A stretch of 64,000 nt of DNA, from NCBI GenBank assembly GCA_964017155.1, contig OZ024862.1, forward strand, positions 26,960,933-27,024,932. The letters are read 5' to 3'. Under the pieces are notes generated by a model. That model made no database searches, was not told the DNA's origin, and saw nothing but the letters and a program-made list of their open reading frames with translations. The DNA comes from Oasisia sp. SBJ-2009. Its lineage: Eukaryota; Annelida; Polychaeta; Sabellida; Siboglinidae. The stretch's first letter is position 1, and each line of letters begins with the position of its first letter. Positions 52,901-64,000 of this stretch are shown here, one piece after another. The translations under genes were made by a program, and so were the position numbers.

Positions 52901-55900
52901 AGCTCGCCATTGGAGTTGCATTTCACAATCCCATGTTTGCCTATGACCAAGGGCCACTTGTCATTGTCACTTCCTATCCTCGCATTTAAGTCTCCCATCA
53001 GCAGTAGCTTATCTGTACGAAGGATGCCACTGAGCACACTTGCCAGCTGGTTGTAGAAGGCCTCCTTGTTTTCATCTGGGTTTGTCATTGTTGGAGCGTA
53101 CACGTCGATAATTGTAGCGAAGTTGTCATTGCTCAGAGGTAGTCTCATCGTCACGATGCTGTCACTTGCAGGCCGTAACATTTCTATCAGCTTTGTCACG
53201 ATATCCTTTTTGATAGCAAAGCCCACTCCGGCCTCCCTTCTTTCTCCTTCGGTTTTGCCACTCCAGAAGAAAGAGTATTCCATATCGTTGAGACTACCAG
53301 ACTCTGAGAACCTTGTTTCACGTAGGGCGGCGATGTCGATGTTGTATTTGGGAAGTTCCATTGCTACTAATGCCGTACGTCTTTCTGGTCGGTCAGCTGC
53401 TTCTCGGTAGAGGAGAGTCCTGACGTTCCATTGTGCAATTGTCAGTAGTTGTTTTCTTCTTCCTAGTTGATTGTCTTGGTAACTTTAATGTATTTAGCAC
53501 ATAATTGTTTGGGCCGAAGATCCAATGTACTTATGACATCACTGTATCAGCTGTGCGCTCGCCTTAACGCAGTTAGTCCCATATCCCAGACACCCTCGGG
53601 ATCTTTTTTATTTGCCATCTGCATACCTCAGAGCTCTGCTACTGTGCACGATACCTTTTTATTTGATTGGATCGTTCTCAAAGCTGCAAAACTTTAAAAA
53701 ATCAAAACTTACGTAACTTTTCAAATGTTTACATGGGCGCATCTTAGGATATCGGATATCTACGTATTACACAAGACGTTTGTAATTTATTAAATATTTC
53801 TAAGGGCATCACGGGGTTTTCCTAAAAGTTACATATCCACATTTTGTCTGCGTCTGCCTGGACATGCTGGGAACCAATACTTGTGTATTCAGACTGTCTC
53901 ACTTGATCCCAACCCTAGAGGCTAGGTGGTCTGCCATGAACCGTTGATAATTGTGTATTGGCGACTGCCTACTGCTACACGAAAGGCGACATGGCCTGCC
54001 TGGAAAGCATAGCTAATTGGCAGGCTGTTCCGGCCGCTTTTAGTTAAGCTGTGTGTCTCTTCAAAACTATTGATTTTCTGTAAATGCAAGTTGGGTTTAT
54101 TTTGATGATTATTTGATTAACTTTAAATGGTGTGACTGGTATATTGTCATATGTAGGTGATAAGCATAAAATTAATATTCTGAACAACTATAGGATGAAA
54201 TATCATACACTATTGATATCAACTGCATTCTGATCACTGGGCTGGCTGAGTGGAGTGGAAAGTAAATAACTCCGTCTTGACTAACACCACTAATAGCCAG
54301 TCTTATCGCTGCATTTACACAAGTTGGTTGTGTTCCTGGTCATCTCGTATGGGTAACCAGAGAAACTCAGGTGATTGTGTAAAGAAACTAGGCAGGACTA
54401 CGATTCACCAAGACACATTTCATTCATAATTACAAACTCACTATATATGTTTTATAAACATCTTACATTTAGACATAGTTACTATGCAAAATGGCTAACA
54501 TCGGTACAGACAATTGCAGTTTACCAAACCACTGAAGCACGTACCCGATCTTTTGTTTTACTGGTTTCAGTTAGCCACATTTATGAACTTTTACATTACC
54601 CTGAATATGCATGGTGTCAAGGCATCGACAAGGTGTAGGTTAACTATATGTAGCGATGTATGTATATAAAACGAAACTGGCGAAGTTACCCTAGCTTCTA
54701 GTGTAAGGAGCTAGTTGCTACCAAGTCCACATCCGTCACGGCTGCATCAGTGTTTGACATGTGATGGTCGCATGTCCAAAGGAATACAATTCAGCATTGT
54801 TCCATTCGAATTGTGTCATTTCCTACTGAACAGCGAGTGAGGATCAACGAATTGATTATCAACCATACATCCTAACGTGCGAAATGCAACATAGGAAAGT
54901 TACGTTTCACCACAATGCAATATATTTCGTTGAACTTGGTGAGGGTTGCGGACACCAACAAAGCCTGTTGCAGGCAGAGCAGCATTACGGTCCGAACGCA
55001 CCCTTCACTTCGCCGATGTGAATTGTGAACCGTGACGAGAATAATACAGTTGATTTACCGTTAACGTTCCCGATTGCTGACTTTTTGATATTGTTTAGTT
55101 AATGAGAACAATATGTAATAACTACTGTCATGCATCTAGTCATGCAATAGGCGACATGTCTTGCTAGTATCGGTAGTCATCTCGTGCACATTCGTTGTTC
55201 TTCACAGTATCCACGCTTTTCACCCGTGCCCTTCACCCTTTCACCGCACTCATTGTTTCCTCATGTGTACACTGTACACGTCCACTGTACTTTATCACCG
55301 CCATTTTGTTCAGCGTGTCTTAATAGCTTACTCGCTTACTCTGCTATTAACAAACCACGAGCCCGTTTCAATTCCTGTTGATTGTAGATGTTACGCTCCA
55401 CTAGTCGGACAGCTGTCAACCTTATCAGTAGCCGTCAACCGTGTATTGTAAACAGTACTGCCAACCGAAACATTGGAGTGCACAATCAAAGTCAATAGCG
55501 TAAAATCTGCCATAATCTGTTCGTATATACATAATATATACCTGCCAACAATCTATCGGATTCGTTGAGAATCTCCCGCATTTTGGTGAATTCCCGCACA
55601 CCCTGAATAGAAGCAGGTATCCCAGATGTTGCCTCAGATCTTCCGAAATCCAATCCAGAAGGATGGGAGTATAACCGGGACCGAGCTGTTGAGACATTGA
55701 ACTTAAAATCTCTCGAATCTCCCGGATTTGAAAACTCATGTTGGCAGATGTATGATGCAACCAAAACAAATGCTACCGAACTCGTTCTCTGTGTTGGCAA
55801 ACAGCACGTCCTTTTGTTATTTTTCCAATCATACTTGCTAGCCTGTCCTATTTGAATTTTGCAGTTATTTTTGTGTATTCGTTTCCATTTTGTACCAAAA

Positions 55901-57850
55901 GTTCTTTAACCAAGTCGCACAGATACACACAAAATGGCATTCTGCACATGATTGACCGGAATCGGCGCATCAAGTCACGACCGGAGCGGTTCCAGAGCTG
56001 CAAGGATAGGTTTGAGCTGATCGTGACATGCGAAGAACGTGTCTACGACCAAGTGTTGGAAGGTTAGTGGTGTCCATGTCAACATCAACTGACAGTGTAG
56101 CCGAGAGGAAATGGCGCTATATGTACCAGTAGCCGAACTAATGCAGGTTTGTGTCTAGATACGATATAGTTTTACTAATTATGTACATATTTTAGTTTCT
56201 GTTTGCAATTCGACAATATTATTGTCGAATTGCAAACCGAAACTAAAATATGCGCGCGCGTGCTTGCGTGCGTGTCTGGGCACTACAAGGGCGACCTAGA
56301 TTAATTGCATTCAAAATTGTTCTTAGTTGTAATAAATACCAATAATAAACTGAACAAAGGGGTAAATTAAAACGTAACCGGTTGCCGGTGTCACAACTCA
56401 AATGTGTCCAGTCTTCCTCCACATAGTGTCCAGCTATTTGTCTGCTGTGTGGCATTTCGAAAAAGTGTAAGTCATTTGTTTGAAATATACCAAATACAAT
56501 CATGTATCTATGAGAATAGCCCTAGTTGATTGACAACAGCGTCGTGAACTCGTCGTTTGTGAAGATGTTCAACGTACAACAAATGCAAGTTGGGTGTATG
56601 ACGGTGGGGCAAGTTTTCATCTGACTGGTACAACTCATACGTACTGTCGGGCGGAGAACGGCGACAGTCGGTTTATCTACCATCCGACGTATGACACCAT
56701 GCGGCGTACTAAACAGTCAGCTTGTAGTGGATCACTAACATCATCTTAGGTACACAGTCGGGTAGATGAGATCTAACTGCGTCGCATTGTTCTAATGCAC
56801 CGTTACCGTGTTGTGAAAGGCGGAAGAAGACATGATGAGCACTGGCGTTCTTTTAATGCATGCCTATTGCGTGTCCGTGCTTTGTCGTGTCTAATTACAA
56901 AAATTAACGTGAACGTGTTCATTTGCACGATTTTTCCTTTTCAGACATAGAATCGAAAGAACGAGAAAACCCGGAGTCGGTACATGTGGTGAACATTGAC
57001 ATACAAGACAACCACGAAGAGGCCGTAATTGGAGCCTTCATGATCTGTGATCTATGTGCCCTGGTAGGTGTGCTAGCGGTCTGCGCAACTACGCTCCGTC
57101 GTCTGCATAAACGATAATAATTATTACATTGGTGTCAGCTTCAAAGTTTCATAACAATTGTCTGAATAATGTCGATGCTGCAGACTGCCTTTATATTGTC
57201 ATTGATATCATTCTTAATAATTTTAATAAGCTATGTTTTGGAGATGTGTTTCCACGTTAGCAGCTGTACTATAACCTTTGAGTGGGCCTTTGTGTATTTT
57301 ATATTTGAACACTTCAATATTTCTCAATACGCAGTTATAACTGCAAACAAGGACCCTTGATTTCACATGTTCTGAAAGTGAATTCACGAGTTCAACTGGC
57401 ACCATTCACGTTAATTCACCGGATTCTGTGAACAAATTTGGTGTGTCGGTCGACACGTGTTTATACTTTACCGTGAAATCACGAGTTTTTCACGTGATGA
57501 CACGTACCAGTGAAACCATACCAGTTCTGACCCAGTACAACTTGTGTCAAACTCGTTCAATACTCGTGATAACAAGCAGAACACGTGTGTATTCACGTGA
57601 ATACACATGAAACACACCCACTGGTGGAGCGGTACCAATTATGAACTAGTATGACACATGCCAACTGGTTCAGAAATGGTTCCTTGTTAATAAATTTGCT
57701 GGCATGCACGTTACCACAACGTTGTTCTGACGCTTGTATTTCGTGCAGCTCTCTGAAACCGACGACCTGGACAACGACGTAGACGAACTGCTGCAGGAAT
57801 TTGAAGCGAAGTGTCAACGGCCAATACTACACACCGTCGCCTTCTATTGA
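43960..57850 (+). CDS. SSU72: SSU72, RNA polymerase II CTD Ser5/Ser7 phosphatase
   Basis: Five exons, 43960-44039, 47840-47983, 55923-56062, 56945-57063 and 57749-57850, in agreeing phases give 194 aa, the same length as the human protein. The CX5R phosphatase loop is VICSSNQNRSMEAHN with Cys12 and Arg18, and the general-acid aspartate is conserved as Asp143 in NIDIQDNHEEA. Other family blocks are RSFGSGTHVKLPGP, YDFNTTYDEMY, NGILHMIDRN, RPERFQSCKD, CEERVYDQV and the C-terminal DELLQEFE. SSU72 dephosphorylates Ser5-P/Ser7-P of the CTD as part of the cleavage/polyadenylation machinery, in contact with symplekin. Introns 1 and 2 (3.8 and 7.9 kb) are filled with transposon debris; intron 4 holds a MITE ending 46 bases before the last exon. 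Confidence 0.97.
44371..44477. repeat. Imperfect inverted repeat in SSU72 intron 1
   Basis: The left arm 44371-44404 (TGATGACATTTTGTGTTGG and on to GATCACGAGT) pairs with 44442-44477 with a few mismatches and a short bulge; the loop is about 37 bases. Probably a small fold-back element remnant. Confidence 0.7.
45175..45680 (+). mobile_element. Penelope-like element relic (GIY-YIG end)
   Basis: Broken frames resemble the C-terminal, GIY-YIG-containing end of Penelope-like polymerases: RPKDKLEPPRS, KEH.., KSDIMDHNF, NHIVD and GWKTQGIEEATWTK followed by NMNRRR, matching the usual 'ikEAiwI.k....nRd' order. The start and active-site core are missing and frames shift, so it is inactive. Recognition is by weak motif order only. 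Confidence 0.45.
46410..47125 (+). repeat. Roughly 700-bp dispersed repeat, copy 1
   Basis: Colinear with 53765-54445 in the same orientation, at perhaps 75-80% identity by eye. Shared blocks include CCACATTTTG.CTG.GTCTG, GAGGCTAGGTGG and GGTTGGCTGAGTGG.GTGGAA (GGCTGGCTGAGTGGAGTGG in copy 2). No coding potential. Lies in SSU72 intron 1. Confidence 0.8.
48084..50469. other. SSU72 intron 2, left part: nothing recognised
   Basis: AT-rich intron sequence. Short open frames occur (for example 48486-48761) but show no family pattern, codon signature or splice context. Possibly old transposon DNA. Confidence 0.4.
50470..53480 (-). mobile_element. Degenerate APE-type non-LTR retrotransposon (LINE)
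   Basis: Lies in SSU72 intron 2, opposite to the gene. From high to low coordinates the minus strand shows an apurinic endonuclease domain (AQWNVRTLL at about 53440, IAALRETRFSESG, VYAPT, LLMGDLNARIG, HWHMIDFINTR), then a reverse transcriptase (VFVDFSKAFDTVGR, NGVKQGCVLAPTLFS and the catalytic LLFADDSALLAHS), then the C-terminal region (TYLGSAMSSNG, STLLYGAEAW). Frameshifts and stops break it into at least five pieces; ORF1 is absent, so it is 5'-truncated and dead. The 3' end near 50470 has GATGAT-type repeats. Its clade was not assigned. Confidence 0.9.
53765..54445 (+). repeat. Roughly 700-bp dispersed repeat, copy 2
   Basis: Second copy of the repeat at 46410-47125, 7.35 kb away and in the same orientation, starting about 280 bases from the 5' end of the LINE. 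SSU72 exon 2 lies between the copies and is not duplicated. Confidence 0.8.
54446..55544. other. SSU72 intron 2, right part: nothing recognised
   Basis: Intron sequence with no coding signal. Short frames such as 55161-55451 are unconvincing. Confidence 0.4.
55545..55800. mobile_element. Possible small MITE with CTGCCAACA ends
   Basis: Begins CTGCCAACA and ends TGTTGGCAAACAG, short terminal inverted repeats around about 235 bases. The inside has repeated CCGGGAGATT-type words (AATCTCCCG on + strand). Ends about 120 bases before SSU72 exon 3. Weak evidence: only 8-9 bp of terminal match. Confidence 0.3.
56188..56250. repeat. 63-bp near-perfect palindrome
   Basis: Two 31-base arms (56188-56218 and 56220-56250) are reverse complements with one mismatch and a single central base. 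The outer bases are TATTTTAG, the inner ones GCAATTCGACAATA. Lies in SSU72 intron 3 immediately before a GCGCGCGTGC run. Confidence 0.92.
57341..57702 (-). mobile_element. CCCAGCAAACAAGG-type MITE, copy 2
   Basis: Reverse-oriented relative of 12754-13048. Left end CTGCAAACAAGGACCC; right end TTCCTTGTT..TTTGCTGG with an eight-base insertion in the terminal repeat. The same CACGTGTATTCACGTG-like core occurs inside. Located in SSU72 intron 4, 46 bases before the last exon. Confidence 0.8.
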
Positions 57851-58875
57851 CAGCACGCGTCTTCAAGGCGTTGGTCAGTCGGCTTGTTGCTGAGGAAGAC
57901 TAGAAAATACAAATGTGCTTTCTGGTGTACGAATCCCTGTGATCATGACTTGTCTGGAGTGAGCCTGCAGTGCTACAGAGTCGTCTCGCGTGGCAATCTA
58001 TACTGCTGGCGTCACTAGTATATATATAGTATTGTAAATTACTATATAAGATGGTATACTTTCTGAACTGTTTACGTGTACGTGGGCCCGTGGAAAGGCA
58101 CACGGACAGAGTGGTTTAAATAGGCTTCCCTAATTGTGATTGGGTGACTGGATATTGTTAATTAAGTTACACGTGTGTATTAGTGTTGTACGCATGCTGA
58201 ACTGGCGTCAGAAGAATATTTTATGACTGCGGTTTCTGACTTGTCATTTAACTTGTATTTGCTTCCTGCAAAAACGCTACATACTACGATACCGGTATCA
58301 GATCAAGTCTGTAGTTAAAAAAAAAACAGTACACAAAACAATATATTTTAGATAATGTGACGTATCCTACTAATGCAGTGGCACATTTTCTTAATTGTTC
58401 ACTCACATAACCTACACAACATTGGTCACAAAGTTCTTACTATTTTAGTTGAAACTCGAGCTGTGAGAGTAACTTATTCTGCGATTTGTCTGGAGGAAAC
58501 TTCAAATCCACGGTTATGTTCAATTTCCCTAACATACATTTAATTTGTTCAAACAACTTTCCTATGAATGCGACAGTGCTTGTCTGAATATATGAAAACT
58601 ATCTAGTACTTTTTGTATTATCTCGATTATTCTCATTTGTCATTAGTGTAATGTTATTTGAAATCACATCACGCCGTTTAGTACAAATAATTGGAATTCA
58701 TCGATTTACTTTTGCATAAATCTGAATTTAATGGTGTGAATGGACCAGATTATTGCTACACATGGCTTGTCGGAGTAATGGATGATAAAACAGAATATAA
58801 ACATGTATGACACCACATCAAACTATCACATTGTGCAGAAAAGATTCATATGGTGTAATGTTATGATGTAATGTA

Positions 58876-58881
58876 AATAAA
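58876..58881 (+). terminator. Poly(A) signal of SSU72
   Basis: AATAAA about 1.03 kb after the SSU72 stop codon and the last canonical signal before the opposing gene's 3' end. Confidence 0.5.
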
Positions 58882-59024
58882 AGATATATACCGTATACAT
58901 ATCTATTGTAGTTTTTCTTTTTTGTAATTACAGCTTGATGAAATAGTTTGTTTCATATGAATTAGACACTGTATATATTTCAGTTTTGTGCAAATAAATA
59001 CGACGTGATGTATAATATACATAT

Positions 59025-59030
59025 TTTATT
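59025..59030 (-). terminator. Poly(A) signal of LSG1
   Basis: Minus-strand AATAAA, 65 bases after the LSG1 stop codon (59097-59095). Well placed for a short 3' untranslated region. Confidence 0.65.
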
Positions 59031-59094
59031 CTGCTATACAGTCCATTCAGATATCTGAAATGACATTGTCTCACAATGAACACATTCAGCGACG

Positions 59095-62000
59095 TCAAGC
59101 GTCGAGGTGTGAGTTGAGTCGCCGCAGCTTCTCCTTCTTGTTTCTGTTGTGGTGTTTCTTCCATGATTTCTGAGTTGCCTCACTCGTGCTGGCTTCAGCT
59201 CTGTCTCCCGAACTCTTCAGCTGGTCTCTGTTTGTCACCCCAATGGTGCCCAACACACCCCTACTCCCAATCCGTGGTGTGCTGGATTGCTGAATGGTAA
59301 CACACAACATTTGTCAGCACAGTAAGTTACCCCAGTCGCTACAGCCTACCTAGGTGTATCAAATCAATAATTTATTAAATGTGCCAATGATATGATGTTC
59401 CAAATGTTCATTTTTAATCAGTCATTATTTTATCACTGATTTAGAAGTGATGATCAGACCCCAGAACTGAAATCTCGGCTATTTATCTGTGTCTAATTAC
59501 AGTGTAGTAAGATAAATTTCCAATTATTACTGCAATATGTTTCACCTGCCATCAGATCATTGTTAAAGTATACCTGAAGACAAATTCTCAAAACAGTGAA
59601 ACAGTAGTTTATGCACGCACCTTACTGAAAAATCTTCTGTCCAGTTCGTTTTTGTACACAGAATCTTTGTTCTGAAACAAAGCGAATGTTAAGAAAAAGC
59701 AATAGTATTAACACAAGTATTCAACAAACACTGGCAGGAAAAATACACCAAGATCTACATGGACCCACACTTCTGCTACCTGGTAGTAGGTAAACAGGTT
59801 ATAACTTTAGCAGTTCTTTGGAGAGTTTATTTTCTGTAATCTGATGTTTATTTCTATAACAGAAACAGTTTCCATAACATTGTAATCACAGGCTAATATA
59901 TGTAACAATTACAGAAAATCTGTAATGTTAGGCAGCCCTGTATCTGGTAGAGGGGTACCAGATAATTAGTGCAATTGGCACACATTTTCAAATGCATGGT
60001 AGGTAAGCTTTAAAGTTTTTCATTAATTACTTTATTTCTTTATTATTTACACTGTTACGTTCATACATGATGCATTGTTCTGATTTAAATTTGTGTTATT
60101 TGCCGGACTAATAAAGCTTTTGGCGGTCAAGTCTACTCTAGTAAATAAATGCTGATGTTCTACCCCAACTTGTATTTTTCTTCAAAATTTTGCTACATAG
60201 TAGTACATCTTTGTACCCATTCTTATACAAACACATACTTACAGCACCCATTCTTATACATACATATACTTACAGCACCCATTCTTATACAAACACATAC
60301 TTACAGCACCCATACTTACACATACACATACTTACAGCACCCATTCTTATACAAACACATACTTACAGCACCCATTCTTATACATACACATACTTACAGC
60401 ACCCATTCTTATACATACACATACTTACAGCACCCATTCTTATACATACACATACTTACAGCACCCATTCTTATACATACACATACTTACAGCACCCATT
60501 CTTATACAAACACATACTTACAGCACCCATACTTATACATACACATACTTACAGCACCCATTCTTATACAAACACATACTTACAGCACCCATTCTTATAC
60601 ATACACACACGTACAGCACCCATTCTTATACATACACATACTTACAGCACCCATTCTTATACATACACATACTTACAGCACCCATTCTTATACAAACACA
60701 TACTTACAGCACCCATTCTTATACATACACATACTTACAGCACCCATTCTTATACAAACACATACTTACAGCACCCATTCTTATACATACACATACTTAC
60801 AGCACCCATTCTTATACATACACATACTTACAGCACCCATTCTTATACAAACACATACTTACAGCACCCATTCTTATACATACACATACTTAGAGCACCC
60901 ATTCTTATACAAACACATACTTACAGCACCCATTCTTATACATACACATACTTACAGCACCCATTCTTATACATACACATACTTACAGCACCCATTCTTA
61001 TACAAACACATACTTACATCACCCATTCTTATACATACACATACTTACAGCACCCATTCTTATACATACACATACTTACAGCACCCATTCTTATACAAAC
61101 ACATACTTACAGCACCCATTCTTATACATACACATACTTACAGCACCCATTCTTATACAAACACATACTTAAAGCACCCATTCTTATACATACACATACT
61201 TACAGCACCCATTCTTATACATACACATACTTACAGCACCCATTCTTATACATACACATACTTACAGCACCCATTCTTATACATACACATACTTACAGCA
61301 CCCATTCTTATACATACACATACTTACAGCACCCATTCTTATACATACACATACTTGCAGCACCCATTCTTATACATACACATACTTACAGCACCCATTC
61401 ATATACAGACTGTACATACTTATAGGAAACATACATTATCCTCAGTCTATTGGTGTACAGCCCCTACATATTTCACTGAAACTACCCTGAAAAGGGGACC
61501 TTGCTAAATGACATATGTTACCCGCCACCATCTTGTGTGATTACAACTGGGCTAATTCAACCAATGACGCGTCCACTCACTGCTGTGGCGGTGCATTTTC
61601 CCATGGAGGTGTCGTTCACTGGCACTCTGTGAGACTTCTCCACTGTGGTTGTTGGTTTGAAGAGGTCCGTCGACATCCCTGGCACAGGGTAGCAGAACAA
61701 CAGCTTCCCCTGCGCACACACACATGTAATTCAAACTTGTTATATATTTGTTTATGTTTAAGATTATTTTATAGATTATATATATATATATATATATATA
61801 TACACGTACAGAGTTTTAGTAAAGGTTTTAATTTTATATATATTTATATAATTTACATGCCAAATTTTAGTACTATACGTCTTAAAAACAGTGTTTAATT
61901 AATTTATTTATATAATTGACATATAAAGGTTTACTAGTGCATCTTAAAATCAAAAAGTAATATTAATTATATTAATTTATATAATTTACATTACTATTTA

Positions 62001-62381
62001 TTAATATACATTTAGCATACTTGTAAAAACCGACTGTCTGTTTATTCATTATATTATGGGGTGTTTTATATTATGTACGTCTATATTATGCAGGCATAGT
62101 ATTTGTTTATCTCAGCAGTTATTCACTAATTGTATTATGATTTTCAAACTGTTTATATTATAAGTTTAATTAATGTTTGACATTATTTTATAAGGTGGCT
62201 CTTACGATAGTGACTACAGTTAGTCTAAGTTTGAGTCTCCAGTCCCTCATAGGATGTAATTCTTTATTTATGTCTCATGCAGAAAACACAATGTCACCTA
62301 CATTGACAAAGTCCTTGAGGATGAGCCTGGCCGCTCTAGGGTAGTCGGGTACACCTTTATGGGTCATGAACCCACGCATAC
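59095..62381 (-). CDS. LSG1: LSG1, 60S ribosome-maturation GTPase (C-terminal part)
   Basis: Four exons on the minus strand, 62381-62302, 61709-61581, 59671-59621 and 59289-59095, code for the last 150 or so residues; the GTPase domain and earlier exons lie beyond the right edge. Diagnostic stretches are MRGFMTHKGVPDYPRAAR, LILKDFVNGKLLFCYPVPG, NELDRRFFSK and the basic C-terminus SWKKHHNRNKKEKLRRLNSH ending LDA. LSG1 is the cytoplasmic, circularly permuted GTPase that releases NMD3 from pre-60S subunits. The middle (TTTVEKSHRVPVND and the Ser/Thr-rich part of the last exon) is poorly conserved. Both visible larger introns carry long minisatellites. The gene converges on SSU72. Confidence 0.92.
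60218..61410. repeat. 31-bp minisatellite, about 38 copies
   Basis: Unit CACCCATTCTTATACAWACA + CATACTTACAG, alternating ATACATACA and ATACAAACA versions. It fills most of the LSG1 intron between 59671 and 61581. A 31-base unit without stops shifts frame every copy, which explains the 400-codon open frames here; they are not genes. Confidence 0.96.
61768..62300. other. LSG1 intron, AT-rich, nothing recognised
   Basis: Intron between the exons 61581-61709 and 62302-62381. Contains an AT microsatellite at about 61776-61803 and otherwise plain AT-rich sequence. Confidence 0.6.
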
Positions 62382-62496
62382 CTGGCAAATAGAAACCACT
62401 GTCAGTGTTTACAGTGTTATAAGAAAATTCAGTTTTCAGATATTCATGTCCCCTTCATAGGTACTACGACTGTCTTTCACTCATTGGTCCCCGTCT

Positions 62497-64000
62497 ATTG
62501 GCACTATGACCGTCTTCTACGAGTTCACTTGTCCCCGTCTATTGGCACTATGACTGTCTTCTACGAGTTCACCTGTCACCCTCTACTGGCACTATGACTG
62601 TCTTCTACGAGTTCACTTGTCCCCCTCTACTGGCACTATGACCGTCTTCTACGAGTTCACCTGTCCCCCTCTACTGGCACTATGACTGTCTTCTACGAGT
62701 TCACCTGTCCCCCTCTACTGGCACTATGACCGTCTTCTATGAGTTCACCTGTCCCCCTCTACTGGCACTATGACTGTCTTCTACGAGTTCACTTGTCCCC
62801 CTCTACTGGCACTATGACCGTCTTCTACGAGTTCACTTGTCCCCCTCTACTGGCACTATGACTGTCTACTATGAGTTCACCTGTCACCCTCTACTGGCAC
62901 TATGACTGTCTTCTACGAGTTCACCTGTCCCCCTCTACTGGCACTATGACTGTCTTCTACGAGTTCACCTGTCACCCTCTACTGGCACTATGACTGTCTT
63001 CTACGAGTTCACTTGTCCCCCTCTACTGGCACTATGACTGTCTTCTACGAGTTCACCTGTCACCCTCTACTGGCACTATGACTGTCTTCTACGAGTTCAC
63101 CTGTCCCCCTCTACTGGCACTATGACTGTCTACTATGAGTTCACCTGTCACCCTCTACTGGCACTATGACTGTCTTCTACGAGTTCACCTGTCACCCTCT
63201 ACTGGCACTATGACTGTCTTCTACGAGTTCACCTGTCACCCTCTACTGGCACTATGACTGTCTTCTACGAGTTCACTTGTCCCCCTCTACTGGCACTATG
63301 ACTGTCTTCTACGAGTTCACCTGTCCCCCTCTACTGGCACTATGACTGTCTACTATGAGTTCACCTGTCACCCTCTACTGGCACTATGACTGTCTTCTAC
63401 GAGTTCACCTGTCACCCTCTACTGGCACTATGACTGTCTTCTACGAGTTCACTTGTCCCCCTCTACTGGCACTATGACTGTCTTCTACGAGTTCACCTGT
63501 CCCCCTCTACTGGCACTATGACTGTCTACTATGAGTTCACCTGTCACCCTCTACTGGCACTATGACTGTCTTCTACGAGTTCACCTGTCACCCTCTACTG
63601 GCACTATGACTGTCTACTATGAGTTCACCTGTCACCCTCTACTGGCACTATGACTGTCTTCTACGAGTTCACCTGTCACCCTCTACTGGCACTATGACTG
63701 TCTACTATGAGTTCACCTGTCACCCTCTACTGGCACTATGACTGTCTACTATGAGTTCACCTGTCACCCTCTACTGGCACTATGACTGTCTTCTACGAGT
63801 TCACCTGTCACCCTCTACTGGCACTATGACTGTCTTCTACGAGTTCACCTGTCACCCTCTACTGGCACTATGACTGTCTTCTACGAGTTCACCTGTCACC
63901 CTCTACTGGCACTATGACTGTCTTCTACGAGTTCACCTGTCACCCTCTACTGGCACTATGACTGTCTTCTACGAGTTCACTTGTCCCCCTCTACTGGCAC
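62497..64000. repeat. 44-bp minisatellite, at least 34 copies, runs off the window
   Basis: Unit starts GGCACTATGACTGTCTTCTA and includes GAGTTCACCTGTCMCCCTCT. Copies differ at a few fixed positions (CTTCTACGAG versus CTACTATGAG; ACCTGTCACC versus ACTTGTCCCC). It lies in the LSG1 intron upstream of the exon at 62381 and continues past position 64000, so its full size is unknown. Confidence 0.96.

Noticed and set aside
52212..53697. Plus-strand frames of 76-115 codons
   Set aside because: Opposite-strand shadows of the LINE endonuclease and RT regions.
60149..61507. 452- and 411-codon overlapping frames rich in His, Thr and Tyr
   Set aside because: Produced by the stop-free 31-bp minisatellite. 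Two frames show the same repeated peptide, as expected for a unit not divisible by three.

Overview
This is nuclear DNA from an invertebrate animal. It is AT-rich, its genes have many short exons with GT-AG introns, and the introns are full of transposons, tRNA-derived SINEs and minisatellites. The mix (molluscan-style SINE, APE-type LINE, Academ-like DNA transposon, Penelope-like relic) suggests a marine lophotrochozoan such as a mollusc, but the phylum is an inference. There is no bacterial operon, CRISPR array or viral genome here.

Six protein genes can be rebuilt exon by exon with consistent splice phases. DENND11 (+, 1575-7917, 9 exons, 450 aa). STMP1-like micropeptide (+, 11431-13985, 3 exons, 57 aa). 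A divergent Rab-type GTPase (-, 17848-16801, 2 coding exons, 207 aa). WDR33 (-, 38222-22485, 15 coding exons, 902 aa, perhaps with an extra leader exon at 43445-43420). SSU72 (+, 43960-57850, 5 exons, 194 aa). The C-terminal 150 codons of LSG1 (-, 62381-59095, 4 exons; the gene runs off the right edge).

The functional theme is mRNA 3'-end formation. WDR33 (the AAUAAA-reading CPSF subunit, Pfs2 in yeast) and SSU72 (the Pol II CTD phosphatase of the same machinery) are adjacent and diverge from each other. If the in-phase leader exon is real, only 514 bp separate their start codons and they could share a promoter. SSU72 and LSG1 converge, with their poly(A) signals about 150 bp apart.

The spaces between exons hold most of the unusual material: a 3.8-kb decayed Academ-like transposon with roughly 300-bp inverted ends in a WDR33 intron; a 57-bp tandem array that repeatedly copies a WDR33 intron/exon junction; a cluster of eight intronic AATAAA signals in WDR33; a 21-bp minisatellite open in frame on both strands; an unnamed 1.8-kb element bounded by inverted arrays of GCAATGCCCC; a 3-kb LINE in an SSU72 intron; and two long minisatellites in LSG1 introns, one running past the window end.
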